NCBI GenBank assembly: GCA_964561995.1
Contig: CAZLQZ010000001.1
Coordinates: forward strand, 1-64,000
Length of the DNA: 64,000 nt
Source of the DNA: JABIAG01 sp964561995
GTDB taxonomy: Archaea > Nanobdellota > Nanobdellia > Woesearchaeales > JABIAG01
Reading direction: 5' to 3'
The position numbers and the translations under genes are program-made. The notes beneath the pieces are model-generated. The model made no database searches, was not told where the DNA came from, and was given only the letters and a program-made list of their open reading frames with translations. Below, in pieces: positions 20,038 to 27,196 of the stretch (position 1 is the stretch's first letter; each line of letters begins with the position of its first letter).

Positions 20038-20787
20038 ATGATTAATTTTGAAATGATTGCTCACCGGGGAGCTTCAGCATATGAAACAGAGAACTCTTTA
20101 ATTGCCATAAAAAAAGCAATTGAACTAAATGCTGATAGAATTGAAATTGACGTCAGAATCACTTCCGATGACGAAATTATAGTAATGCATGATGAAAAAA
20201 TCAATAGAACAACTAAAGGTTTTGGTTTAGTTAATAAAATGTCTTTTGCTGAAATTAAAAAAATAAAAATTAAACACACTGACGAATTTGTTCCAACCTT
20301 GCAAGAAGTAATCAACGTTGTTAAAGGTAAATGTAAATTAAATATTGAAATAAAAGAATTAAAAGCAACAGATAAAACTGTTGAGTTAATCAAAATGAAT
20401 CAAATTGTCGATGAAACAATTGTTTCATCTTTTAGTAAAGAAATATTATTTAGACTTAAAGAACTCAGTCCAAAAATTAAAAGGGCTTTGTTATATTCTA
20501 AACCTAAAGGCGTTATTTCTGCAGCTAAAGAATTAGAATTGTATTCAATACATCCATTTCATCAAACGTTGACTAAAAGAATAGTGAATAGTGCACACGA
20601 ACTTGAAATTAAAATAAATTCATGGGGCGCTTATAATAGAAAAAGTGTTTTGAGATTAATTACTTTGGGAGTTGATGGTATTATTACTAACGATCCTTTA
20701 CTTTATGAAAAAAAATTAGGAATTAGTACTTTAGTTGAATTATTACAATGTAAAATTTTGAGAAAATTATACCATGAAGTCGAATAA
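20038..20787 (+). CDS. Glycerophosphodiester phosphodiesterase
   Basis: 249 residues with the GDPD TIM-barrel signature: AHRGAS (8-13), RIEIDVR with Glu36 and Asp38, VMHDE with His51, and a later LNIEIKE. These supply the metal site and the general acid/base. The family hydrolyses glycerophosphodiesters to glycerol phosphate and an alcohol, here probably in lipid head-group turnover. Start supported by CTTTAAATAAA about 25 nt upstream. Overlaps the next gene by 14 bp if the latter's distal ATG is used. Confidence 0.88.
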   Translation: MINFEMIAHRGASAYETENSLIAIKKAIELNADRIEIDVRITSDDEIIVMHDEKINRTTKGFGLVNKMSFAEIKKIKIKHTDEFVPTLQEVINVVKGKCKLNIEIKELKATDKTVELIKMNQIVDETIVSSFSKEILFRLKELSPKIKRALLYSKPKGVISAAKELELYSIHPFHQTLTKRIVNSAHELEIKINSWGAYNRKSVLRLITLGVDGIITNDPLLYEKKLGISTLVELLQCKILRKLYHEVE

Positions 20788-21526
20788 TAATAACAATACA
20801 ACTGAAAATAATAATTTTAATAATTATAAAATTAATAATTATAAAAAGAACAATTCTCATGTTGATATTGGAATGAAAAGATATGATTTACATGGGCATT
20901 CTTATTATTCAAAATGTTCTAATTTAAAACCTAAAATTATTTTAAAAAGAGCAAAAAAAAGAGGATTAAATGGTCTTGCAGTTACAGATCATAATACAAT
21001 TAAAGGTGCAGTAGAAACAAAAAAGTTAAACAAAGATCCAAATTTTGAAGTTATTATTGGTGAAGAAGTTATGACTAATAAAGGTGAAGTTCTTGCTTTG
21101 TATATTAATGAAGAAATTAAACCGGGAAAGTTTGAAGACGTAATTAAAGAAATAAAACAACAAGGTGGAATTTCAATTTTAGCTCATCCTTTTAGTATGG
21201 TTGGTCTGCAAAGAAAAAGGGCATCTGGAAATATTTATGATAAAGTTGATGCTATTGAAGGTTTTAATGCTCGTTCATTTTTTAAGTTTGAAAATTATGA
21301 GGCTCAAATAAAAGCTAAAGAAATTGATAAACCTATTACTGCGGGTTCTGATTATCACTTTTGGTTTGAAGTTGGACGTGCATATACAATGTTTGAAGGA
21401 GATTTAAAAACAGCAATTAAAGAGCACAAAACAAACATTAGGGGAAGTAATCTTTTTGCAATTCCTGCTAGAATTATTACTTTTTTTCAAAAGTATATTA
21501 TCTCTGCTCTAAAGAATTATAAATAA
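20774..21526 (+). CDS. PHP-domain metal-dependent phosphoesterase
   Basis: 250 residues. The PHP core starts at YDLHGHSYYS (37-46, ligands His40 and His42), continues through VTDHNT and ILAHPFS, and ends with AGSDYHF, the four PHP motifs in order. Likely hydrolyses a phosphoester with two or three metals. The first 33 residues are an Asn/Lys-rich low-complexity stretch. An internal Met34 at 20873 lies 30 nt after AATTATAAAAAG, so the true start may be there. Converges with the Fe-ADH gene (29-bp overlap). Confidence 0.8.
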   Translation: MKSNNNNNTTENNNFNNYKINNYKKNNSHVDIGMKRYDLHGHSYYSKCSNLKPKIILKRAKKRGLNGLAVTDHNTIKGAVETKKLNKDPNFEVIIGEEVMTNKGEVLALYINEEIKPGKFEDVIKEIKQQGGISILAHPFSMVGLQRKRASGNIYDKVDAIEGFNARSFFKFENYEAQIKAKEIDKPITAGSDYHFWFEVGRAYTMFEGDLKTAIKEHKTNIRGSNLFAIPARIITFFQKYIISALKNYK

Positions 21527-22682
21527 TTTCTCTAATATCATTTTTGCTAAGGGGTGCGGGACTTCTTTTCACACTTCCCTTTCTATAACCTAATGTGTCT
21601 AAAAATATTAATTCACAATCTTGTTGATTAAATGTTTGTTTAGTTTTATCTAAATCTAATAGTTTCATGTAATTAAAAATAGTTCTTACAAAATCACCAT
21701 TTCCTCCAAGTAATCTAGAAACTTTCTCATATTTAGATTTTAATGTATCGCTGCCATTTTCAATTTGTTTTTTTGAAGTTTCAGCCATTACGTAAGCTAA
21801 TGATTGTCCATGATTTACTTCTGGAAATCTTGCAGAAATTGGATGAGAGATTGCATGAGGTACATGAGTTCCTATTAAGGTTAGAGCAATACCTGAAAAA
21901 ATATCTGCATATATCATTCCTAGTTTATTATTAATGCCGTCTCCATTATATGATGCAATTAAATGTTCTCGTAAAGAGGTAAAAGCTGCTTCACAAAATT
22001 CTGCTGCTTCTGTTGTACAATCATCTCTTGTATAAACTTCTGCAGCATGACATAAAACATCAAAACCAGTTGTAGCAATTACTTGGTCAGGCATTTTTCT
22101 TATAATATCTAAATCAATATAAGATTTTTTAGGTAATAATAAAGTGTTTTTTAAAGTCTTTTTTTCTAAAGTGTCAGTATTAGTGACTACTGCATATGGG
22201 GTTACGTGACTTCCTGTGCCTGAGGTAGTGCTACTTGCAACAATTGGGATGCCACTATCAAGTTCTTTTTTTTTTTCAACATAGTCCCAAACATCGCCAT
22301 TTAAACTAACAGCAATTACTTTAGATGTGTCAATTACTGAACCGCCACCTAAGGCAAAAATCACGTCTGGTTGAAATTCTTTAGCTTTTTTCACTCCAGT
22401 CTTCATTTGTTTTAATGTAGGATTAGATGAAATATTGTCGTAATGAAGAGCATTTAATCCGTGTTTTTTGAATAGTTCATTGTAAATTGTTAAAAACCCA
22501 TAATTTCTCATTGCTCTTGTTCCAGTACAAAACATAACTTTTTTTCCAAATTGAGTTAAACCTTTTACAGTTTCTTCATGATTATTTTGTCCCACATGAA
22601 TTTCTAAATTGTTAATGTAATCGATATTAGAATATTTTAAAAGTAATTCATCTAATCTTTCTTTTTCACTGTTTGTGTCCAT
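21498..22682 (-). CDS. Iron-containing alcohol dehydrogenase family protein
   Basis: 394 residues. The NAD(P)-binding segment ALGGGSVIDTSK and the metal ligands in FDVLCHAAE (D-x3-H), PHAISHPI and VNHG identify group III (Fe) alcohol dehydrogenases. It is not the archaeal glycerol-1-phosphate dehydrogenase, whose glycine loop reads GGGxVIDVAK with different flanks. It should reduce a small aldehyde or oxidise an alcohol. Substrate unknown; a fermentative redox role is an inference. Overlaps the convergent PHP gene by 29 bp. Confidence 0.85.
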   Translation of the reverse strand: MDTNSEKERLDELLLKYSNIDYINNLEIHVGQNNHEETVKGLTQFGKKVMFCTGTRAMRNYGFLTIYNELFKKHGLNALHYDNISSNPTLKQMKTGVKKAKEFQPDVIFALGGGSVIDTSKVIAVSLNGDVWDYVEKKKELDSGIPIVASSTTSGTGSHVTPYAVVTNTDTLEKKTLKNTLLLPKKSYIDLDIIRKMPDQVIATTGFDVLCHAAEVYTRDDCTTEAAEFCEAAFTSLREHLIASYNGDGINNKLGMIYADIFSGIALTLIGTHVPHAISHPISARFPEVNHGQSLAYVMAETSKKQIENGSDTLKSKYEKVSRLLGGNGDFVRTIFNYMKLLDLDKTKQTFNQQDCELIFLDTLGYRKGSVKRSPAPLSKNDIREIIYNSLEQR

Positions 22683-22724
22683 AAATTTAGTAAGAAATAT
22701 ACGTTTATAAAGATTTTTGATAAA

Positions 22725-23357
22725 TTATCGGTTCATTTGAATGCCAAGATAATAAAATACAAATAAAATGCCTGAAATCAAAACTGAAATTTGTAATGAT
22801 AAAGTTAAATAATTTAAATTAAATAAATTAAACAAATAAAATGCGATAATTGTTGGATAATATAAAAACGCCGAATTAGCTCTCGGTTTAATAATCCAAT
22901 TTGTTTTTTTATATTCATTAAAATAAATTATTGCAAATATATTTGTATGTCCAAATAATATTATGAAAAAAATGATTAGTAATGGTTCTACTGAATAACT
23001 TATGAATGTTGAAGCAATTAAAAAAACAGTAAATATATCTACTGAAATATCTAAAAATTTACCTTTGTCAGACATTCTTCTCATATGTCTTGCCAGTACT
23101 CCATCAAAACTGTCTAATAAGAGTGAAGCAGTCACTAAAATTATGGCAGTTGTTTTATGTGTATTATACAAAATAAAGAACATTATTGTTAAAAACAACC
23201 TAAAGCTTGTAATCATGTTTGGAGTTATTCCAATTTTAGAACAAGAACCTACAAATGGTTTAAGAAATTTATTTCTAAATCTTCTATTTCCCTTATATAA
23301 TTTATAATAAATTAATCTGTAAAAAGGATTCCATTTTTTTTTAATTAGTTTAAGCAT
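22725..23357 (-). CDS. CDP-alcohol phosphatidyltransferase
   Basis: 210 residues with the full signature D-G-x2-A-R-x8-G-x3-D-x3-D (Asp85, Gly86, Ala89, Arg90, Gly99, Asp103, Asp107). Six membrane helices. It joins CDP-archaeol, or another CDP-alcohol, with a second alcohol to make a phospholipid head group. It lies one base after a second enzyme of the same family. The longer basic N-terminus (about 45 residues with GSCSK) separates it from the PgsA-like neighbour. Whether it makes an archaetidyl-inositol, -serine or -glycerol phosphate cannot be read. Confidence 0.85.
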   Translation of the reverse strand: MLKLIKKKWNPFYRLIYYKLYKGNRRFRNKFLKPFVGSCSKIGITPNMITSFRLFLTIMFFILYNTHKTTAIILVTASLLLDSFDGVLARHMRRMSDKGKFLDISVDIFTVFLIASTFISYSVEPLLIIFFIILFGHTNIFAIIYFNEYKKTNWIIKPRANSAFLYYPTIIAFYLFNLFNLNYLTLSLQISVLISGILFVFYYLGIQMNR

Positions 23358-23358
23358 T

Positions 23359-23916
23359 TTATATTCCTTTTAAAATTTCTTTTCTATGCCAATAAAGAAA
23401 ATTACCTGCATATCCTAGTGAGATTAATGCCACAATTAAGTTAATCCAAAATACTAAAGTTTGATTAAAAAATACAATACTTCCTGCTAAATTAAAATAC
23501 ATAAAAAATAAGGTATAAATAATTACTGCTGATTGCATTAAAAATTTACTTTTACCCATCCAATTTGCCCCTACTACTTTTGTTGGTTTTGAACAAACTT
23601 GTCTAATGCCTGTAACTAAAAATTCTCTGCATAATACAATTAATACTATCCATAGTGGAATTATTTTTAAGTCTGAGAAAGCAAAGAATATTGACAAAAT
23701 TAGCATTTTATCTACTAAAGGATCAAAGAAAGTTCCAAAAATAGACTTAAGATTTCTTTTTCTTGCAATTTGTCCATCTAATCTATCTGTATATATTGCA
23801 ATTAAAAATACTGCTATACTTGCAAGAATATAATTGGCGTTATTAGAATACATTAACCAGATTATCACTGGAATCAATATTGCTCTAAACATTGTTAACT
23901 TATTAGGTAAATTCAT
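23359..23916 (-). CDS. CDP-alcohol phosphatidyltransferase, PgsA-like
   Basis: About 185 residues from the ATG at 23916, beginning MNLPNKLTMFRA, the usual N-terminus of PgsA-type enzymes. The signature D-G-x2-A-R-x8-G-x3-D-x3-D is intact at 47-69. It likely makes (archaetidyl)glycerol phosphate or a related head group from CDP-archaeol. The upstream ATG at 23994 is rejected because it would read through the promoter and overlap the divergent gene; TTTAAA at 23941-23946 lies about 27 nt before 23916. First gene of a two-gene operon. Confidence 0.85.
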   Translation of the reverse strand: MNLPNKLTMFRAILIPVIIWLMYSNNANYILASIAVFLIAIYTDRLDGQIARKRNLKSIFGTFFDPLVDKMLILSIFFAFSDLKIIPLWIVLIVLCREFLVTGIRQVCSKPTKVVGANWMGKSKFLMQSAVIIYTLFFMYFNLAGSIVFFNQTLVFWINLIVALISLGYAGNFLYWHRKEILKGI

Positions 23917-23940
23917 TAATGCTTCTTTTTGAACAAAGTT

Positions 23941-23950
23941 TTTAAATATT
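23941..23950. promoter_or_regulatory. Shared divergent TATA element
   Basis: The palindromic core TTTAAA (23941-23946, followed by TATT) lies 27 nt from the ATG at 23916 on the minus strand and 26 nt from the ATG at 23970 on the plus strand. No second TATA-like box is available for either leaderless gene, so one element probably serves both. Confidence 0.5.
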
Positions 23951-23969
23951 TCGAAATTATCTACTAGAT

Positions 23970-24413
23970 ATGAATCTAAAAATACTAAATTCAAAGGAAT
24001 TAAAAGAAATAAGAAGAAAAATAGAAGAACAATATGGTATAACTGAAAAATTCCCTTACGTTTTTTTACTTTCAGAAAAAGAAGATATTTACATTATTAA
24101 TGATGAAGTAAAAAATATAGACCTAGATAAATTAAATATTAATACAATTGGTATTTATTTTGGTCAAGTTAGAAATGATTTTAGACCTAGTCTTGAAGGT
24201 TCTCAAATAATTGGTAAATTTGTAAAAAAAAATATTTTAGAAGTTGATGATAAAGTTGCTAAAATGTGGATGTATGGGTTAGATATTCCTTGTAAAGAAG
24301 AATTAACTGGCTATGTTATTATAAAAAATAAAGATAACTTTTTAGGTTCAGGAAGGTATAAGGGAGGGATGATTTTAAATTTTGTTCCTAAAGGTAGAAG
24401 AATTCACGAGTGA
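23970..24413 (+). CDS. Stand-alone PUA-like RNA-binding protein (RsmF/NOP2 C-terminal type)
   Basis: 147 residues. The C-terminal two thirds carries RPSLEGSQIIGKF, a Trp-containing W-M-Y-G-L-D-I-P turn, GYVIIKN, FLGSGRYKGG and NFVPKGRRI. This order matches the PUA-like domain found at the end of RsmF/NOP2-type rRNA cytosine methyltransferases. No methyltransferase domain is attached, so it may act in trans in rRNA or tRNA modification. The leaderless start is set by TTTAAATATT 26 nt upstream. Assignment by motif memory, moderately sure. Confidence 0.6.
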   Translation: MNLKILNSKELKEIRRKIEEQYGITEKFPYVFLLSEKEDIYIINDEVKNIDLDKLNINTIGIYFGQVRNDFRPSLEGSQIIGKFVKKNILEVDDKVAKMWMYGLDIPCKEELTGYVIIKNKDNFLGSGRYKGGMILNFVPKGRRIHE

Positions 24414-24532
24414 AATTTCATTAATTTTTGTAAATATATTAATTAATTTAAAAAAAGAATTGAATTAAAAAATATTTTTTTTTAAGTATTAAAATTTTAA
24501 ATTATTTAGATTAATAATATTTTAATATTTTT

Positions 24533-24763
24533 TTATTTTAGTAGTTCTTCCATTTTTTGACCACTACCTTCAGCACCTTTAGTATCTTTAGCTATTTTTT
24601 CTAAATCAACACCTAGTTCTTTTAATGCTCCAATATGCATCTGCATTATTTGTTCAACAATTCCTAGCATTTTAGCAAGTTCTTGTCTTTCTTTGGCTAA
24701 AGTTGATAGTGCACCTTTATGAAATCCTACTTGTTCGTCTTTAGATTCGTTAGTTTTTGCCAT
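24533..24763 (-). CDS. Small helical protein, unknown
   Basis: 76 residues, soluble, mostly one or two amphipathic helices (LSTLAKERQELAKMLGIVEQ, then MHIGALKELGVDLEKIAK). Prefoldin-like or coiled-coil character is possible, but no family is recognised. The promoter is the palindromic TTTATAAA at 24785-24792, shared with the divergent gene. The gene stands alone, with about 120 bp of featureless A/T sequence downstream. Confidence 0.6.
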   Translation of the reverse strand: MAKTNESKDEQVGFHKGALSTLAKERQELAKMLGIVEQIMQMHIGALKELGVDLEKIAKDTKGAEGSGQKMEELLK

Positions 24764-24784
24764 ATAACATATAATTTAATAATG

Positions 24785-24792
24785 TTTATAAA
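24785..24792. promoter_or_regulatory. Perfectly palindromic TATA box shared by two divergent genes
   Basis: TTTATAAA reads the same on both strands. Its centre (24788.5) is exactly 25.5 nt from the ATG at 24763 (minus) and from the ATG at 24814 (plus). Both distances equal the usual leaderless spacing in this window. Confidence 0.6.
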
Positions 24793-24813
24793 TGTTCCTA
24801 CTAATCAATTTGT

Positions 24814-25206
24814 ATGGATAGAATAAAAGAATTAGCTTGTTTAATTTGTAATCATAGGAATTTTAAGACAATCACTAAAGAAATCAGTAAGATTTTATTA
24901 AAATTAAAAATAATTCAAAATAAAAAATCTGTAATTCCAGTTTGTTTAAATTCAAATACAATTGATGCAGCTTTTGCATGTTCTATTGATTCTAATAAAA
25001 ATGTGTTTGGAAAGAAGATTTATATTTTAATTAAACCAGATCATAGTGAAAAAAGAATTATTCGGGTGTTAATCCAAATTGAAAGTTCGGTTTGGCAAAA
25101 AAAAGAAGATGAAGATAACCAAAGACATGATGTTAAAGAAGTGATGGAAGATGAAATTGAAGATGCTCTTAAAGATATTAAAAGATATTTTAGAAAGCAT
25201 AATTGA
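24814..25206 (+). CDS. Hypothetical protein
   Basis: 130 residues beginning MDRIKELACLICNHRN. A CxxC (CLIC) lies near the N-terminus, and a highly charged acidic helix near the C-terminus (VKEVMEDEIEDALKDIKR). The middle is beta-rich (KKIYILIKPD). No family recognised. Leaderless, using the shared palindromic TATA box at 24785. Confidence 0.6.
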   Translation: MDRIKELACLICNHRNFKTITKEISKILLKLKIIQNKKSVIPVCLNSNTIDAAFACSIDSNKNVFGKKIYILIKPDHSEKRIIRVLIQIESSVWQKKEDEDNQRHDVKEVMEDEIEDALKDIKRYFRKHN

Positions 25207-25255
25207 TTTTTATTTAAGCATAATCTTTTTAAATATTCTTTTTAAATTCTAATTT

Positions 25256-25927
25256 ATGAAAGGAATAACTAAAACTATACTTGTAGTTATAATAATAATA
25301 CTTGCTTTATTTGTTGTTAAAGAAGTAATGAGAATAAATACAAAATCGGTGACGGGCAATCTTGTTCTTGACTCAGTAAATTTAGAAGATCCATTTCTAG
25401 GTCCTAAAGACGCGGAATTAGTTGTAATTGAATATTCTGAATTTCAATGTCCTTATTGTTCTGCCGCAGTTGGTACACATGAGCAATTAGTTCAAAGATT
25501 TAAAAGTTCAATGCCTGATTGGGAAGCATCAGTTCCAAAACTAGAAGAACTTGCAAGAGAAGGAAAAATAAAATTTATCTTTAAACATTTCCCATTAGAT
25601 TTTCACGAATATGCCCAAATTGCTGCAGAAGCATCTGAAGCTGCAAATGCACAAGGGAAGTTTTGGGAATTTCATGATGAACTGTTTAAAACTGCTGGAA
25701 ATTTTGATGAAGATACTTTAATTGAAATCGCAGAAGATTTGGAATTAGATGTAGAAAGATTTAAAGCCGAATTAGATGCTGGAGTTTATACCGAGTCAGT
25801 TACAAAAGATAGATTGGAAGGAGTGCAGCAAGGTATTAGAGGAACTCCTGCTTTTTTAGTAAATGGTAAGTTAATTTCAGGAGCTCAACCTTTTAGTGTT
25901 TTTGAAAAAGAACTTGGATTAGAGTAG
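25256..25927 (+). CDS. DsbA-family thiol-disulfide oxidoreductase, membrane-anchored
   Basis: 223 residues. An N-terminal signal anchor (about 5-24) is followed by a thioredoxin fold with SEFQCPYC (Cys65 and Cys68, CPYC as in glutaredoxins and some DsbA-like proteins), an inserted helical domain, and the cis-proline loop RGTPAFLVNG. It probably forms or isomerises disulfides in secreted proteins outside the membrane. No DsbB/VKOR partner is seen in this window. Own promoter; separated from Orc1 by 141 bp. Confidence 0.85.
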   Translation: MKGITKTILVVIIIILALFVVKEVMRINTKSVTGNLVLDSVNLEDPFLGPKDAELVVIEYSEFQCPYCSAAVGTHEQLVQRFKSSMPDWEASVPKLEELAREGKIKFIFKHFPLDFHEYAQIAAEASEAANAQGKFWEFHDELFKTAGNFDEDTLIEIAEDLELDVERFKAELDAGVYTESVTKDRLEGVQQGIRGTPAFLVNGKLISGAQPFSVFEKELGLE

Positions 25928-25962
25928 ACTGCTTTAAGTAGATTCAATTCTTTAAACTTTTT

Positions 25963-26001
25963 TTATTTTTCAAATTGTTTTTAACTTATTTTTCAAATTG
26001 T
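25963..26001. repeat. Perfect 16-bp direct repeat upstream of Orc1/Cdc6
   Basis: TTATTTTTCAAATTGT occurs at 25963-25978 and again at 25986-26001, 23 bp apart start to start, about two helical turns. A third partial match (TCAAATTTAG) follows immediately. Located in the AT-rich 141-bp gap before the Orc1/Cdc6 gene. Could be initiator-binding sites, an autoregulatory operator, or chance in AT-rich DNA. Confidence 0.5.
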
Positions 26002-26068
26002 CAAATTTAGTTAATTAATAGTTAGAAAAACACAAAATTTTATATATTCTAATTCTATTAAATAATTT

Positions 26069-27145
26069 ATGTCAATGTTTAAAGATATGCTAAAGGATAC
26101 TGAATCTTTATTTACAGGAAATGTGGAAGCACTCGATTTTGATTATATTCCTAAATTAATTCCTTTTAGAGAAAATGAACAAAGAGAGATTGCTACTTGC
26201 ATTAAACCTATTTTTCAAAAAAGAAATGGAAGAAATATTTTAGTTCACGGTAAACCCGGAATTGGAAAAACAGTTGCAATTAAACATTTATTAAAAGATT
26301 TGGAAGATGAAACGGATGATATTTTGTCAGTTTTTATTAATTGTTGGCAAAGTAATACTACTTATAAAATCATGCTTGAAATTTGTGAACAATTAGGGTA
26401 TAAATTCATTCAAAATAAAAAAACTGAAGATTTAGTAAAAGTAATAAAAGAAATAATTAATAAGAATGCAGGTGCCGTTTTTGTTTTTGATGAAATTGAT
26501 AAGGCTGAAGATTCAGACTTTTTATATACTTTATTGGAAGTTATATTTAGAAAATCTATTATTATTATAACAAATTATAAGTCTTGGTTTACAGACCTTG
26601 ATGAAAGAACTAAATCAAGATTAATTCCTGACTTATTAGAATTTAAAGAATATAATGAAAAAGAAACAATTGAAATTTTAAAACAAAGAATGAAATATGC
26701 TTTTGTTTCAGGTGTTTGGGATGACGATGCTTTTTTGATGCTTGCAAAAAAGTCCACTCAATTAAAAGATATACGAACTGGCTTATATTTGATTAAAGAG
26801 GCAGGTCAACATGCAGAAGACCAATCCAAAAAACGAATAGAAAAAGAAGATGCCAAAATTGCACTTTCAAAACTTGAAAGTTTTTCAATAAAAAATAGTG
26901 CTAGTTTAATCGATGTTGAAAAAGAAATTCTTGATATGATTAAAAAAAATACTGGAACTAAAATCGGGGACCTATTTAAATTATATTCTGCAAAGGGTAA
27001 AGATATTAGTTACAAAACCTTTCAAAGAAAAATTAAAAAATTAGAAGAAGGAAAGTTTATTTTCATTAAAAAGGTAGGTGGTGGAACTGAAGGTAAAACT
27101 TCAATTATTAATTATGGTGAAAGTAAAAAATTGACCGATTTTTAA
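26069..27145 (+). CDS. cdc6: Orc1/Cdc6-type replication initiator ATPase
   Basis: 358 residues. The AAA+ core has Walker A GKPGIGKT (61-68), Walker B VFVFDEID (Asp141/Glu142), and a sensor-2-like helix IRTGLYLIKEAGQHAE, then a C-terminal winged helix (about 285-355, with SYKTFQRKIKKLEE as the recognition helix). These are the features of archaeal origin-recognition/Cdc6 proteins, which bind origins and load MCM. Archaeal origins often lie beside this gene, and the upstream gap carries a direct repeat. The gene leads into the PolB-like exonuclease gene. Confidence 0.88.
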   Translation: MSMFKDMLKDTESLFTGNVEALDFDYIPKLIPFRENEQREIATCIKPIFQKRNGRNILVHGKPGIGKTVAIKHLLKDLEDETDDILSVFINCWQSNTTYKIMLEICEQLGYKFIQNKKTEDLVKVIKEIINKNAGAVFVFDEIDKAEDSDFLYTLLEVIFRKSIIIITNYKSWFTDLDERTKSRLIPDLLEFKEYNEKETIEILKQRMKYAFVSGVWDDDAFLMLAKKSTQLKDIRTGLYLIKEAGQHAEDQSKKRIEKEDAKIALSKLESFSIKNSASLIDVEKEILDMIKKNTGTKIGDLFKLYSAKGKDISYKTFQRKIKKLEEGKFIFIKKVGGGTEGKTSIINYGESKKLTDF

Positions 27146-27196
27146 TATCTAAATCTGTACCTAAATTCTTTTAAAGTTATTATTTAATAATTAATT

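Noticed and set aside
24414..24532. AT-rich gap downstream of the PUA-like gene, checked for small genes or RNAs.
   Set aside because: Only A/T homopolymer-like sequence, no stem, SD or frame of interest.
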